This document shows, one piece after another, positions 57,517-64,000 of a DNA stretch of 64,000 nt. Both the position numbers and the translations under genes were made by a program. The notes beneath the pieces are model-generated. The model was not told where the DNA came from, did no database searches, and was given only the letters and a program-made list of their open reading frames with translations. Numbering within the stretch: position 1 is the first letter of the stretch; every line of letters begins with the position of its first letter. This DNA comes from Cellulosimicrobium cellulans (GTDB lineage: Bacteria; Actinomycetota; Actinomycetes; Actinomycetales; Cellulomonadaceae): contig NZ_VEGH01000007.1 of assembly GCF_007679345.1 (NCBI RefSeq), forward strand, positions 124,001 to 188,000, read 5' to 3'.

Positions 57517-58461
57517 ATGCTGGACCCGAGCGAGATCTACGCCGTCGACCCGGCGGTCGCCGCCGAGGTCGAGGCGCGGACCGCGGGCGGCAGCGGGCCG
57601 GTGCTCGTGCACGCCGTGCGCGGCTTCGTGGACGCCGGCGGCGCCGGGCGGCTGTCGGCCGAGCACCTGACCGAGCAGCTCCCGACCGAGCGGCTGGCGA
57701 CCTTCGACGTCGACCAGCTCCTCGACTACCGCTCCCGCCGCCCCACCGCCACCTTCGAGGGCGACCACTGGGGCGAGTACGACGAGCCCGAGCTCGCCGT
57801 CGACCTGGTGAAGGACACCTCCGGGGTGCCGTTCCTGCTGCTGCACGGCGTCGAGCCGGACGTGCAGTGGGAGCGGTTCGCCGCCGCGGTGCGCCAGATC
57901 GTCGAGCGGTTCGACGTGCCGCTGACCGTCGGCCTGCACGGCATCCCGATGGGCATCCCGCACACCCGGCCGCTGTCCGTCACGGCGCACGCCAACCGGC
58001 CCGAGCTGGTCGCGGACTACACGTCGTGGTTCGGCACGGTCCAGGTCCCCGCCTCCGCGGGCACGCTCCTGGAGATCCGGCTCGGCCAGTCCGGGCACGA
58101 CGCCATGGGCTTCGCCGTGCACGTCCCCCACTACCTCGCGCAGTCCCCGTTCCCGCAGGCGTCGATCACCGGGCTGGAGCACGTGCAGCGCGCCGCCGGT
58201 CTCGAGCTCGACCTCGGGGCGCTGACCGAGGCCGCCTCCGAGACGATGCTGGAGGTGGAGCGCCAGGTGGAGGACCAGCCCGAGGTCCAGACCGTCGTGC
58301 ACGCGCTGGAGCAGCAGTACGACTCGTTCGCACGGAACATCGGGCGGCCGAGCCTGCTCGCCGAGACCGCGGAGCTGCCGACCGCCGACGAGCTCGGCGC
58401 CGAGTTCGAGCGGTTCCTCGCCCAGCAGGGCGACGAGAAGGGGCCGGGCACCGGGTTCTGA
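57517..58461 (+). CDS. PAC2-family (proteasome assembly chaperone-like) protein
   Basis: The 314-residue protein begins MLDPSEIYAVDPAVAAE and has the PAC2 core: VRGFVDAGGAGRLSAEHL, FDVDQLLDYRSRRPTATF, LLHGVEPDVQWERF and TVGLHGIPMGIPHTRPL. These actinobacterial proteins are related in fold to a eukaryotic proteasome assembly chaperone, and some occur in genomes with a 20S proteasome. The biochemical role of this branch is unknown. The ATG at 57517 follows CAGGGAGG. It is divergent from helD across 286 bp in which no other gene is supported. A strong terminator follows. Confidence 0.88.
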   Translation: MLDPSEIYAVDPAVAAEVEARTAGGSGPVLVHAVRGFVDAGGAGRLSAEHLTEQLPTERLATFDVDQLLDYRSRRPTATFEGDHWGEYDEPELAVDLVKDTSGVPFLLLHGVEPDVQWERFAAAVRQIVERFDVPLTVGLHGIPMGIPHTRPLSVTAHANRPELVADYTSWFGTVQVPASAGTLLEIRLGQSGHDAMGFAVHVPHYLAQSPFPQASITGLEHVQRAAGLELDLGALTEAASETMLEVERQVEDQPEVQTVVHALEQQYDSFARNIGRPSLLAETAELPTADELGAEFERFLAQQGDEKGPGTGF

Positions 58462-58480
58462 CCGGCGCCCGCCCACCGCG

Positions 58481-58533
58481 ACGCGAGGGGCCCGGCGCCC
58501 GGGGACGACCCGGGCGCCGGGCCCCCGGCGCGT
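58481..58533 (+). terminator. Strong hairpin after PAC2 gene
   Basis: Bases 58488-58503 and 58509-58524 are exact 16-bp reverse complements with a 5-nt loop. The outer ACGCG/CGCGT arms can extend the stem. Confidence 0.75.
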
Positions 58534-58578
58534 CCGGGCCGGGAGCGGGCACTCGTCGGGCCCGCCCCGCGGGACGGG

Positions 58579-58584
58579 CAGAAT
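58579..58584 (+). promoter_or_regulatory. -10-like CAGAAT before MFS gene
   Basis: CAGAAT is followed by 8 nt and the GTG at 58593. Confidence 0.4.
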
Positions 58585-58592
58585 GGCTGCAC

Positions 58593-59996
58593 GTGACCCC
58601 CGACCGCCGCGCCCTGCTCGTCTGGTCCGTCGCGGTCGGCGCGTACGTCGTCGCGATCATGAACCGGTCGTCCCTCGGCGTCGCGACGCTCGAGGTGACG
58701 GAGCTGTTCGGCGTCTCGTCGGCCCTGCTGGCGACGATGGCGGTCGCACAGCTCGTCGTCTACGCCCTGCTGCAGGTGCCCGTCGGCGTGCTCCTCGACC
58801 GGTACGGGCCGCGGCTCCTCGTCGCGTCCGGGGCGGCGGGGATGGCGCTCGGGCAGACGGTGCTCGCGCTCGCCCCGACGGCCGCCTGGGTGCTCGCCGG
58901 CCGGGTGCTCGTCGGCGCGGGCGACGCGCTGACCTTCGTCTCGGTGGTGCGCCTCGTGCCGGCGTGGTTCACCGCGCGGCGGGTCCCGGTCATGACGCAG
59001 CTCACCGGCAGCCTCGGCCAGCTCGGGCAGGTGCTGTCCGCGGTCCCCGTCGTCGCCCTGCTGCACGCCGAGGGCTGGCGGACCACCTTCCTGTCGGTCG
59101 CGGCCGTCGGGGTCGTCGCGACCGTCGCCGTGGTCGCGGTCGTGCGCGACGCGCCGGTCGAGCCGGAGGTCGCCGGCGCGCCGCGGGGGGCGGGGGCGCC
59201 CGGGGATCCGGGGGCGGCGGCGGTGGCGGACACCGAGGCGGGCGTCGCGGCGGGCCTCGCCGCCGGGGCCGCCCCCGCGCCGTGGTGGCGGGCGGGCCTG
59301 CTGCGCCGGCGGTGGCGTCCGGCGCGGGCGCGGGCCCCCCGCGAGCCGGGGGCGCTCCGCGCGGTGCTGCGGGACCCCGGGGCGCGGCTCGCGTTCTGGA
59401 TGCACTTCTCCGGGCAGTTCAGCAACCACGTCGTCGTGCTGCTGTGGGGGTTCGCGTTCTTCGTCGAGGGCCAGGGACGGACCCCGGGCGAGGCCAGCGC
59501 GCTGCTGACGCTCAACGTCGTCGCCGCGGTCGTCGCGGGGCCGGTCATCGGGGTCGTCGTCGGCCGGCACCCGCGCGCCCGGATGCCGCTGGCCCTGGGC
59601 ACGTCGGCGGCGATCGGGCTGGCCTGGCTGTCCGTCACCGTGCCGTCGACGCCCGTGCCGTACGCCGTGCTGTGCGTGTTCGTGGTCGTCGTGGCCGTCG
59701 GCGGCCCGACCTCGCTGGTCGCGTTCGACGTCGCGCGGTCCTGCACCCCGCCGCGGCGGCTCGGGACCGCGACCGGCTTCGTCAACACGGGCGGGTTCGT
59801 CGGCGCGCTGGCGACGATGCTCGTCGTCGGGGTCGTGCTGGACGCGGCCTCCGGCGGCGGTGCCGGGGGCGCACGAGACCTCGAGGCCTTCCGGGCCGCG
59901 TTCGCGTGGGTCGCCGTGCCGTGGGTGCTCGGCGTCGCGGCGATGCTGCTCGGCCGTCGGGGGGCCCGCCGGGCGCACCCGGGTCTCGCGGTCTGA
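58593..59996 (+). CDS. Major facilitator superfamily transporter
   Basis: The 467-residue membrane protein has about twelve hydrophobic segments in two halves. They are joined by a long Ala/Gly/Arg-rich cytoplasmic loop at about residues 190-260. The first half contains the MFS signature GVLLDRYGPRLLV after helix 2, and NRSSLGVATLEV in helix 1 resembles the nitrate/hexuronate-like branch. The substrate cannot be inferred from sequence or neighbours. The GTG at 58593 places helix 1 (LLVWSVAVGAYVVAIM) at residues 8-23. It stands alone between terminators. Confidence 0.85.
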   Translation: MTPDRRALLVWSVAVGAYVVAIMNRSSLGVATLEVTELFGVSSALLATMAVAQLVVYALLQVPVGVLLDRYGPRLLVASGAAGMALGQTVLALAPTAAWVLAGRVLVGAGDALTFVSVVRLVPAWFTARRVPVMTQLTGSLGQLGQVLSAVPVVALLHAEGWRTTFLSVAAVGVVATVAVVAVVRDAPVEPEVAGAPRGAGAPGDPGAAAVADTEAGVAAGLAAGAAPAPWWRAGLLRRRWRPARARAPREPGALRAVLRDPGARLAFWMHFSGQFSNHVVVLLWGFAFFVEGQGRTPGEASALLTLNVVAAVVAGPVIGVVVGRHPRARMPLALGTSAAIGLAWLSVTVPSTPVPYAVLCVFVVVVAVGGPTSLVAFDVARSCTPPRRLGTATGFVNTGGFVGALATMLVVGVVLDAASGGGAGGARDLEAFRAAFAWVAVPWVLGVAAMLLGRRGARRAHPGLAV

Positions 59997-60299
59997 ACCC
60001 CTGCCGACCGGTCGGTCGGTGTGGTCGTGCTGTGATCGCGCCGTGACCGGATCGTTGTGATCGACGCGACATCGGGCCCGGGAGAACCGTGGCGCGGCGA
60101 TGACCTGCGTGAGAGGATCGCGGTGTTGCAGTGACGTACTGACGCTTGACCGGCGCCGGTCGGGCCCCCTCCGTGGGACGCCCGCGCGGCACCTTCCAGC
60201 CATCCGGCTGGTCCACCCGGTGCAGGACGCGGGATAGGCATTGCGGCACGGCCCGGGGAGTTCCCGGCGCCGTCACCGGATGGACAGAAGGACAAGAAC
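59997..60299 (+). other. 303-bp gap upstream of the cold-shock gene
   Basis: No gene is supported. The sequence is less GC-rich than average and contains the perfect 14-bp palindrome GACCGGCGCCGGTC (60148-60161) preceded by TTGACC-like sequence. A long structured 5' leader would be normal for a cold-shock gene. I could not define a convincing promoter. The AGAAGGA ribosome site is close to the ATG. Confidence 0.4.
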
Positions 60300-60503
60300 A
60301 TGGCACAGGGTGCTGTCAAGTGGTTCAACGCCGAGAAGGGCTACGGCTTCATCGCCCAGGACGGCGGCGGCGCCGACGTCTTCGTGCACTACTCGGCCAT
60401 CGACTCCCAGGGCTACCGCTCGCTCGACGAGGGCCAGCGCGTCGAGTTCGAGATCACCCAGGGCCCCAAGGGCCCGCAGGCGGAGAAGGTCCGCCCGCTC
60501 TGA
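60300..60503 (+). CDS. cspA: Cold-shock protein (CspA family)
   Basis: This 67-residue single-stranded RNA/DNA-binding OB-fold protein melts RNA structure. RNP1 KGYGFI is at residues 13-18 and RNP2 VFVHY at 27-31. The start [14 protein letters not shown] and the end EKVRPL are canonical for actinobacterial CspA. The ribosome site AGAAGGA lies 8 nt before the ATG. It is monocistronic: a long leader region lies upstream and a perfect hairpin follows. Several Csp paralogues usually exist per genome, so cold induction of this copy is not certain. Confidence 0.96.
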   Translation: MAQGAVKWFNAEKGYGFIAQDGGGADVFVHYSAIDSQGYRSLDEGQRVEFEITQGPKGPQAEKVRPL

Positions 60504-60536
60504 TCTGACGGTCGCCCCCCGCGGGGCGGATCGCAC

Positions 60537-60573
60537 GACGAGGCCGCACCCCCTTCCGGGGTGCGGCCTCGTC
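60537..60573 (+). terminator. Perfect 16-bp hairpin after cspA
   Basis: Bases 60537-60552 and 60558-60573 are exact reverse complements with loop CTTCC. It may also end the convergent methyltransferase message. Confidence 0.78.
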
Positions 60574-60668
60574 CGCGTCCGGGCTGGTCCGGGCGCCGCC
60601 GGTCGGCCCGGGGCCGAGCCGGGTCGGCCCCGGGGGCGGTACCAGGTCGCCCCGGGCCCGGCGCGGTG

Positions 60669-61646
60669 TCAGGCCGGCGGGAGGCCGTCCGGGCCGGCCG
60701 CGGCGTCCGGCTCCAGCTCCGGTGCGGCGTCGCGCAGCGGGGCGGCCCTGCCGGCGAACGCCGTGAGCTCCTCGCCGACGAGCAGCCGCGCGGGCACCGG
60801 CAGCGACCGCAGGTCCCGTGCGAGCCCGGCGTCCGCCAGCAGGGCCGGGTCGTCCGTGCCCACCAGCACCAGGTTCCCGTACCGCCGGCCGCGCAGCACC
60901 GCCGGCTCCGCGACGACGCCGACGTGCCGGAACACGGCGCCGAGCGTCGCGGCCTCGGCGCGGGCCAGGGCGAGGGGCGGGCGGTCGGCGCAGTTCGCGA
61001 GGTAGACGCCGCCCGGTCGCAGCACGCGCGCGACGTCCCGGACGAACTCCTCCGTGGTCACGTGCGGGGGCGTGCGGTCGCCGGCGAACACGTCCCGCAC
61101 GACCGCGTCCGCGCTCGCGTCCGGGAGCGTCCCGAGCTCCGCGCGCGCCTCGCCCGCCCGCAGGCGCAGCGCCGGCGACCGGGGGAGGTCGAACCAGTCG
61201 CGCACGAGGGCGACCAGCACCGGGTCCAGGTCGACGGCGACCTGCCGGGCGCCCGGGAACCGCGCGTGCCCCCACCTGGCCAGCGCGCAGCCGGCGGCGC
61301 CCAGGTGCACCGCGCGGAACGGGCCGTCCCCGGGTGGCAGGTGGTCGAGCACCGCCGCCATCTGCTGCATGTACTCGAAGTCGAGCCGTTCGGGGTCGGC
61401 CAGGTCGAGGTGCGAGCTCGGCACCCCGTTCACCAGCAGGGTCACGGCGTCCGGGTCGTCGGGGGAGCGCTGGACCTCCGCGGTGCCGGTGGCGATCGGG
61501 ACCGGGCCGTCCGGCCAGGCCGGCGCCCCGCCCGCTCCGGTCCCGCGGCCGCGTGTCGGTGGTCGGTGGGACTCTGGAGCAGGTCGCCGGCCCCCGACGG
61601 CCTTGTCCGACCTGCTGGTTCGGCCGGACCGGCCACGGGGCGCCAC
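60669..61646 (-). CDS. Spermidine-synthase-like SAM-binding protein
   Basis: The 325-residue protein belongs to the actinobacterial spermidine-synthase-like methyltransferase-fold group. It has the N-terminal strand VTLLVNGVPSSHLDLADPER, LDFEYMQQMAAVLDHL, a Rossmann core with FRAVHLGAAGCALARW (motif I, degenerate), VAVDLDPVLVALV and ADAVVRDVFAG. True polyamine synthases use decarboxylated SAM; the degenerate motifs make aminopropyl transfer unlikely, and the function is unknown. No ATG is available in a sensible place. I use the GTG at 61646 because TACGGT stands exactly 6 nt upstream on the minus strand. The SOS box shared with the divergent HEPN-dinB promoter sits where the -35 would be. 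Confidence 0.75.
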   Translation of the reverse strand: MAPRGRSGRTSRSDKAVGGRRPAPESHRPPTRGRGTGAGGAPAWPDGPVPIATGTAEVQRSPDDPDAVTLLVNGVPSSHLDLADPERLDFEYMQQMAAVLDHLPPGDGPFRAVHLGAAGCALARWGHARFPGARQVAVDLDPVLVALVRDWFDLPRSPALRLRAGEARAELGTLPDASADAVVRDVFAGDRTPPHVTTEEFVRDVARVLRPGGVYLANCADRPPLALARAEAATLGAVFRHVGVVAEPAVLRGRRYGNLVLVGTDDPALLADAGLARDLRSLPVPARLLVGEELTAFAGRAAPLRDAAPELEPDAAAGPDGLPPA

Positions 61647-61652
61647 CCGGCC

Positions 61653-61658
61653 ACCGTA
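61653..61658 (-). promoter_or_regulatory. -10 hexamer TACGGT, leaderless spermidine-synthase-like gene
   Basis: On the minus strand TACGGT is followed by 6 nt and the GTG at 61646. Its -35 position falls within the LexA box. Confidence 0.55.
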
Positions 61659-61662
61659 CGGG

Positions 61663-61691
61663 TTGACGCGTTCGAACAGGTGTTCGATACT
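61663..61691 (+). promoter_or_regulatory. HEPN-dinB promoter
   Basis: TTGACG (61663-61668), a 17-nt spacer and GATACT (61686-61691) form a good promoter with the LexA box filling the spacer. Confidence 0.75.
61672..61687. promoter_or_regulatory. LexA box between divergent promoters (dinB operon)
   Basis: TCGAACAGGTGTTCGA is a fully symmetric SOS operator in its outer arms. It covers the spacer of the rightward promoter and the -35 zone of the leftward one. Confidence 0.88.
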
Positions 61692-61718
61692 GGAGCAGTC
61701 GAGAGAAGGAGGTGCGCG

Positions 61719-62159
61719 ATGCCGGTCAAGACCCTTCGTGCCCTGCGGAGTGCGGCCCCCGGGCTGTCGGGCCGCACGGCCGAGCTGCTGCAGCGTGCCG
61801 ACGCGGAGCTCGTCGCGGCCCAGTTCTCCTCCGAGCCCTGGGAGCAGTTCACCCACGCGCACCTCGCCGCGCTCCGCGCCGGCGCCGCCGTGCTCGCCGA
61901 GCGGCAGCCGCTGTCCGCGCGCCGCGGCCCGCGCACCGTGTGGGAGCTGCTCGACCGGGTCGCCCCGGAGATGAGCCGGTGGTCCGGGTACTTCGCCGCC
62001 GGCGCCGGGCTGCGCGCGGCCGTGGACGCCGGGCGGTTCGACGCGGTGTCCGCCGAGCGCGCCGAGCAGGTGCTCTGCCACGCCGAGGACTTCCTGGACC
62101 TGGTCCGGGCCGAGCTGGAGAGCGCGGCGGCCGAGGTCGAGGCGGCGCGGGCGGGATGA
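61719..62159 (+). CDS. SAV_6107-family HEPN protein
   Basis: The 146-residue helical protein corresponds to the SAV_6107 group of HEPN domains. It carries LLQRADAELVAAQFSSEPWEQFTHAHLAAL and, in the last helices, an Arg114-X6-His121 pair (RAEQVLCH). This resembles the RX4-6H motif of HEPN ribonucleases, although many non-catalytic HEPN proteins exist. The ATG follows AGAAGGAGG. The stop overlaps the dinB ATG (ATGA), so the two are co-translated from the SOS promoter. The domain may be a partner of DNA polymerase IV or an RNase active during damage; neither is shown. Confidence 0.82.
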   Translation: MPVKTLRALRSAAPGLSGRTAELLQRADAELVAAQFSSEPWEQFTHAHLAALRAGAAVLAERQPLSARRGPRTVWELLDRVAPEMSRWSGYFAAGAGLRAAVDAGRFDAVSAERAEQVLCHAEDFLDLVRAELESAAAEVEAARAG

Positions 62160-63463
62160 GCCGCGGCCCGCGGTCGCAGGACGCGAAGCGCGACTGGGGC
62201 GCCGAGGAGGACGGCTGCTCGATCCTGCACGTCGACATGGACGCGTTCTTCGCCTCCGTGGAGCTCGCGCGTCGGCCGCACCTGCGCGGCAAGCCGGTGA
62301 TCGTCGGCGGCTCCGAGCGGTCCGTGGTGCTCGCCGCGACGTACGAGGCGCGCGCGTTCGGCGTGCACTCGGCGATGCCGATGGCCGCGGCGCTGCGGAT
62401 GTGCCCGCAGGCGATCGTCGTCCCGCCCGACCACGCCGCCTACCTGGAGGTGTCGCGCAGCGTCATGGAGGTGCTGCACGACGTCACGTCCCTGGTCGAG
62501 CAGGTGAGCGTGGACGAGGCCTTCCTCGACGTGAGCGGCGCCCGGCGCCGGCTCGGCAGCCCCACCCGGATCGCGGCGCTCATCCGGGAGCGCGTGCAGG
62601 CGCGGCACGGCATCACCTGCTCGGTCGGCATCGGCGCCACCAAGTTCGTCGCCAAGCTCGCCTCCGGTCACGCCAAGCCGGACGGGGTGCTGCTCGTGCC
62701 GCGGGCCGCCACGCTGGACTTCCTCCGGGTGCTGCCGGTCGGCGCGCTGTGGGGCGTCGGGGAGCGGACCGCCGCCGCGCTCGAGCGCTGGGGCATCCGC
62801 ACCGTCGCCGAGCTCGCCGACAGCGACGTGTCCGTCGTGCAGCGCGCCGTCGGCAAGGTCGCCGGCGCGCACCTGCACGACCTCGCCTGGGGCCGGGACC
62901 CGCGACCCGTCACGCCGGGGCGCGAGGAGAAGAGCGTCGGCGCGGAGGAGACCTTCGCCGTCGACGTCCGGGACATGCGGGTGGTCGAGAGCAAGGCGCT
63001 CGAGCTCGCGGACCGGTGCGCCGGACGGCTCCGCGCGCAGCGCCTGGTGGCGCGCACCGTCGCGGTGAAGGTCCGCACCTCGGACTTCCGGACGCTCAGC
63101 CGGTCCCGGACCCTGCCGCAGCCGACCGACGTCGGTCGCGAGCTGTACCTGGTGGCCCGGGACCTGCTCGCCGCGGCGGACCTGGGCGGGCTCCCGGTCC
63201 GGCTCGTCGGGGTCCGGGCGGAGGGGCTGACGCCGGCGGCGGAGGTCGTCCGGCAGCCGACGCTCGACGAGGCCGCCGGGTCGAACCCGGACGCCCGGCG
63301 GGACGCCGAGCGGGCGATGGACCTCGTGCGGGCGCGGTTCGGGCGGGCCGCGATCGGTGCCGGGACCCCCGCCGTGGGGCGTTCCGCACGCGAGGTGTCG
63401 GCAGGGTCACCCGCTGCGGGCGAGCGCTCGACTACCAAGTTGTCCGACGGCCATCTATCCTGA
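62156..63463 (+). CDS. dinB: DNA polymerase IV (Y-family)
   Basis: DinB copies past lesions with low fidelity. The 435-residue enzyme has the catalytic acidic residues Asp27 (LHVDMDAFFASVE) and Asp120-Glu121 (SVDEAFLDVSG). The thumb, the little finger domain (EEKSVGAEETFAVDV) and a C-terminal tail of about 60 residues after RLVGVRAEGL follow. The tail contains QPTLDEA, which could serve as a clamp-binding motif (QPTLDE resembles QxxLF only loosely). The ATG overlaps the HEPN stop. A LexA-controlled promoter drives the pair, so induction by DNA damage is expected. Confidence 0.95.
   Translation: MSRGPRSQDAKRDWGAEEDGCSILHVDMDAFFASVELARRPHLRGKPVIVGGSERSVVLAATYEARAFGVHSAMPMAAALRMCPQAIVVPPDHAAYLEVSRSVMEVLHDVTSLVEQVSVDEAFLDVSGARRRLGSPTRIAALIRERVQARHGITCSVGIGATKFVAKLASGHAKPDGVLLVPRAATLDFLRVLPVGALWGVGERTAAALERWGIRTVAELADSDVSVVQRAVGKVAGAHLHDLAWGRDPRPVTPGREEKSVGAEETFAVDVRDMRVVESKALELADRCAGRLRAQRLVARTVAVKVRTSDFRTLSRSRTLPQPTDVGRELYLVARDLLAAADLGGLPVRLVGVRAEGLTPAAEVVRQPTLDEAAGSNPDARRDAERAMDLVRARFGRAAIGAGTPAVGRSAREVSAGSPAAGERSTTKLSDGHLS
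63456..63461 (+). promoter_or_regulatory. -10 hexamer TATCCT of DUF3040 gene
   Basis: TATCCT overlaps the end of dinB and would start a transcript about 33 nt before the ATG at 63501. A paired -35 is not convincing. Confidence 0.5.
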
Positions 63464-63500
63464 GGTGAAGTAGTCCCGACGGCGGAGCACGGGGGTTGGA

Positions 63501-63890
63501 ATGCCTCTCTCCGAGTACGAACAACGTGTACTGGAGCAGATGGAGCGTCAGCTCACGTCTGATGATCCCCGGCTCGCGAACACGCTGACATCGCGTGGCC
63601 GCAAGCCGGTCCTGCGGTACGTCCTGGGCGGCATCGGTGCCGTCGTGGGGCTGCTGCTGCTGGTGGTGGGTGCCGCGCAGTCGCAGGTGTGGCTGGGTGT
63701 GCTGGGCTTCGTCGTCATGTTCGCCTCCGTCGCGATCGCGTTCACGCGCCCGCGTCACGGCGGCGGACCGGTCGGCGTCGTGCGGCCCGACGGCAGCACC
63801 GCATCGCGCCCTGCGGCCCCCAAGGCCAAGAAGGGCTTCATGTCCCGCATGGAGGACCGCTGGGACAAGCGGCGCGACCAGGGTCGTTGA
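63501..63890 (+). CDS. DUF3040 membrane protein
   Basis: The 129-residue protein begins MPLSEYEQRVLEQMERQL, the hallmark of DUF3040, an actinobacterial family of unknown function. Two adjacent membrane helices at about residues 38-59 and 63-82 follow (YVLGGIGAVVGLLLLVVGAA and VWLGVLGFVVMFASVAIAF). A basic cytoplasmic tail ends MEDRWDKRRDQGR. The family gene normally lies just upstream of mraZ and the division cluster, which would begin beyond the right edge of the window. A division-related role is only suggested by position. Confidence 0.9.
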   Translation: MPLSEYEQRVLEQMERQLTSDDPRLANTLTSRGRKPVLRYVLGGIGAVVGLLLLVVGAAQSQVWLGVLGFVVMFASVAIAFTRPRHGGGPVGVVRPDGSTASRPAAPKAKKGFMSRMEDRWDKRRDQGR

Positions 63891-63935
63891 CGACCCGGCT
63901 CACGCCCGCCTGACCCCGGCGGCACCGCCGCACCC

Positions 63936-63960
63936 GGGCCCGCCTCGCCGAGGCGGGCCC
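63936..63960 (+). terminator. Hairpin after DUF3040 gene
   Basis: GGGCCCGCCT (63936-63945) pairs with AGGCGGGCCC (63951-63960) across a 5-nt loop. The last 40 bases of the window show no start of a further gene. Confidence 0.65.
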
Positions 63961-64000
63961 TCGTGCGCCTCCGGGGCGCCGTCGCCCGGGCTGACGACCC

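Overview
The window is about 64 kb of very GC-rich DNA (roughly three quarters G+C), densely packed with genes. It reads as chromosome of an actinomycete of the order Micrococcales, most likely Cellulomonas or a close relative. That assignment is inference from gene order and protein style: dapA-rnj-ftsK-pgsA-cinA-clgR, DUF3046/recA/recX/rny/gluABCD/miaB/miaA/dapF/hflX, lexA-LysM-nrdR, and dinB-DUF3040 at the right edge, where the division cluster (mraZ) normally follows. No rRNA, tRNA, insertion sequence, prophage, plasmid backbone or CRISPR array was seen. It looks like core chromosome with a few accessory pieces.

Layout. 1-3 kb: end of a glycerophosphodiesterase, then dapA and RNase J. 3-9 kb: a minus-strand AlkZ-like winged-helix protein, then ftsK, pgsA, cinA and clgR. 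9.1-9.5 kb: an intergenic patch of palindromic and direct repeats. 9.5-15.5 kb: the DNA-repair pair nei2 and lhr on the minus strand. 15.6-24 kb: a hypothetical gene, DUF3046, a membrane phosphodiesterase, a metallo-beta-lactamase-fold hydrolase, recA, an unusually long recX, and RNase Y. 24.1-27.5 kb: glutamate ABC transporter gluABCD (minus). 27.6-31 kb: miaB and three YbjN-fold paralogues. 31-35 kb: an HSP90-family protein overlapping a TPR protein. 35-43 kb: dioxygenase-like gene, miaA, dapF, a thioredoxin-fold protein, a methyltransferase, hflX and a DinG-type helicase. 43-46 kb: ldh, a LysR regulator and a class V aminotransferase. 46-51 kb: lexA, a LysM division-inhibitor candidate, a probable small RNA, nrdR and an S9 peptidase. 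51-60 kb (mostly minus): fadD, aldo-keto reductase, serA and helD, then PAC2 and an MFS transporter on plus. 60-64 kb: cold-shock protein, a spermidine-synthase-like methyltransferase, a HEPN protein, dinB and DUF3040.

How the genes work together. The SOS response is visible as a local circuit. LexA boxes lie in front of recA, between lexA and the LysM gene (two boxes), and between the divergent methyltransferase and HEPN-dinB transcripts. DNA repair and recombination are over-represented (nei2, lhr, recA, recX, dinG-like, dinB, AlkZ-like), as are RNA turnover and translation quality (RNase J, RNase Y, MiaA, MiaB, HflX, HelD). DapA and DapF serve lysine and diaminopimelate synthesis.

A recurrent feature is a TANNNT-type -10 hexamer 6-8 nt before the start codon, at about 18 genes. 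This indicates leaderless transcripts, and I used it to fix many starts. The least explained items are the YbjN x3/HSP90/TPR cluster, the structured non-coding transcript before nrdR, the repeat patch at 9.2-9.5 kb, and the Trp-Asp repeat extension of RecX.
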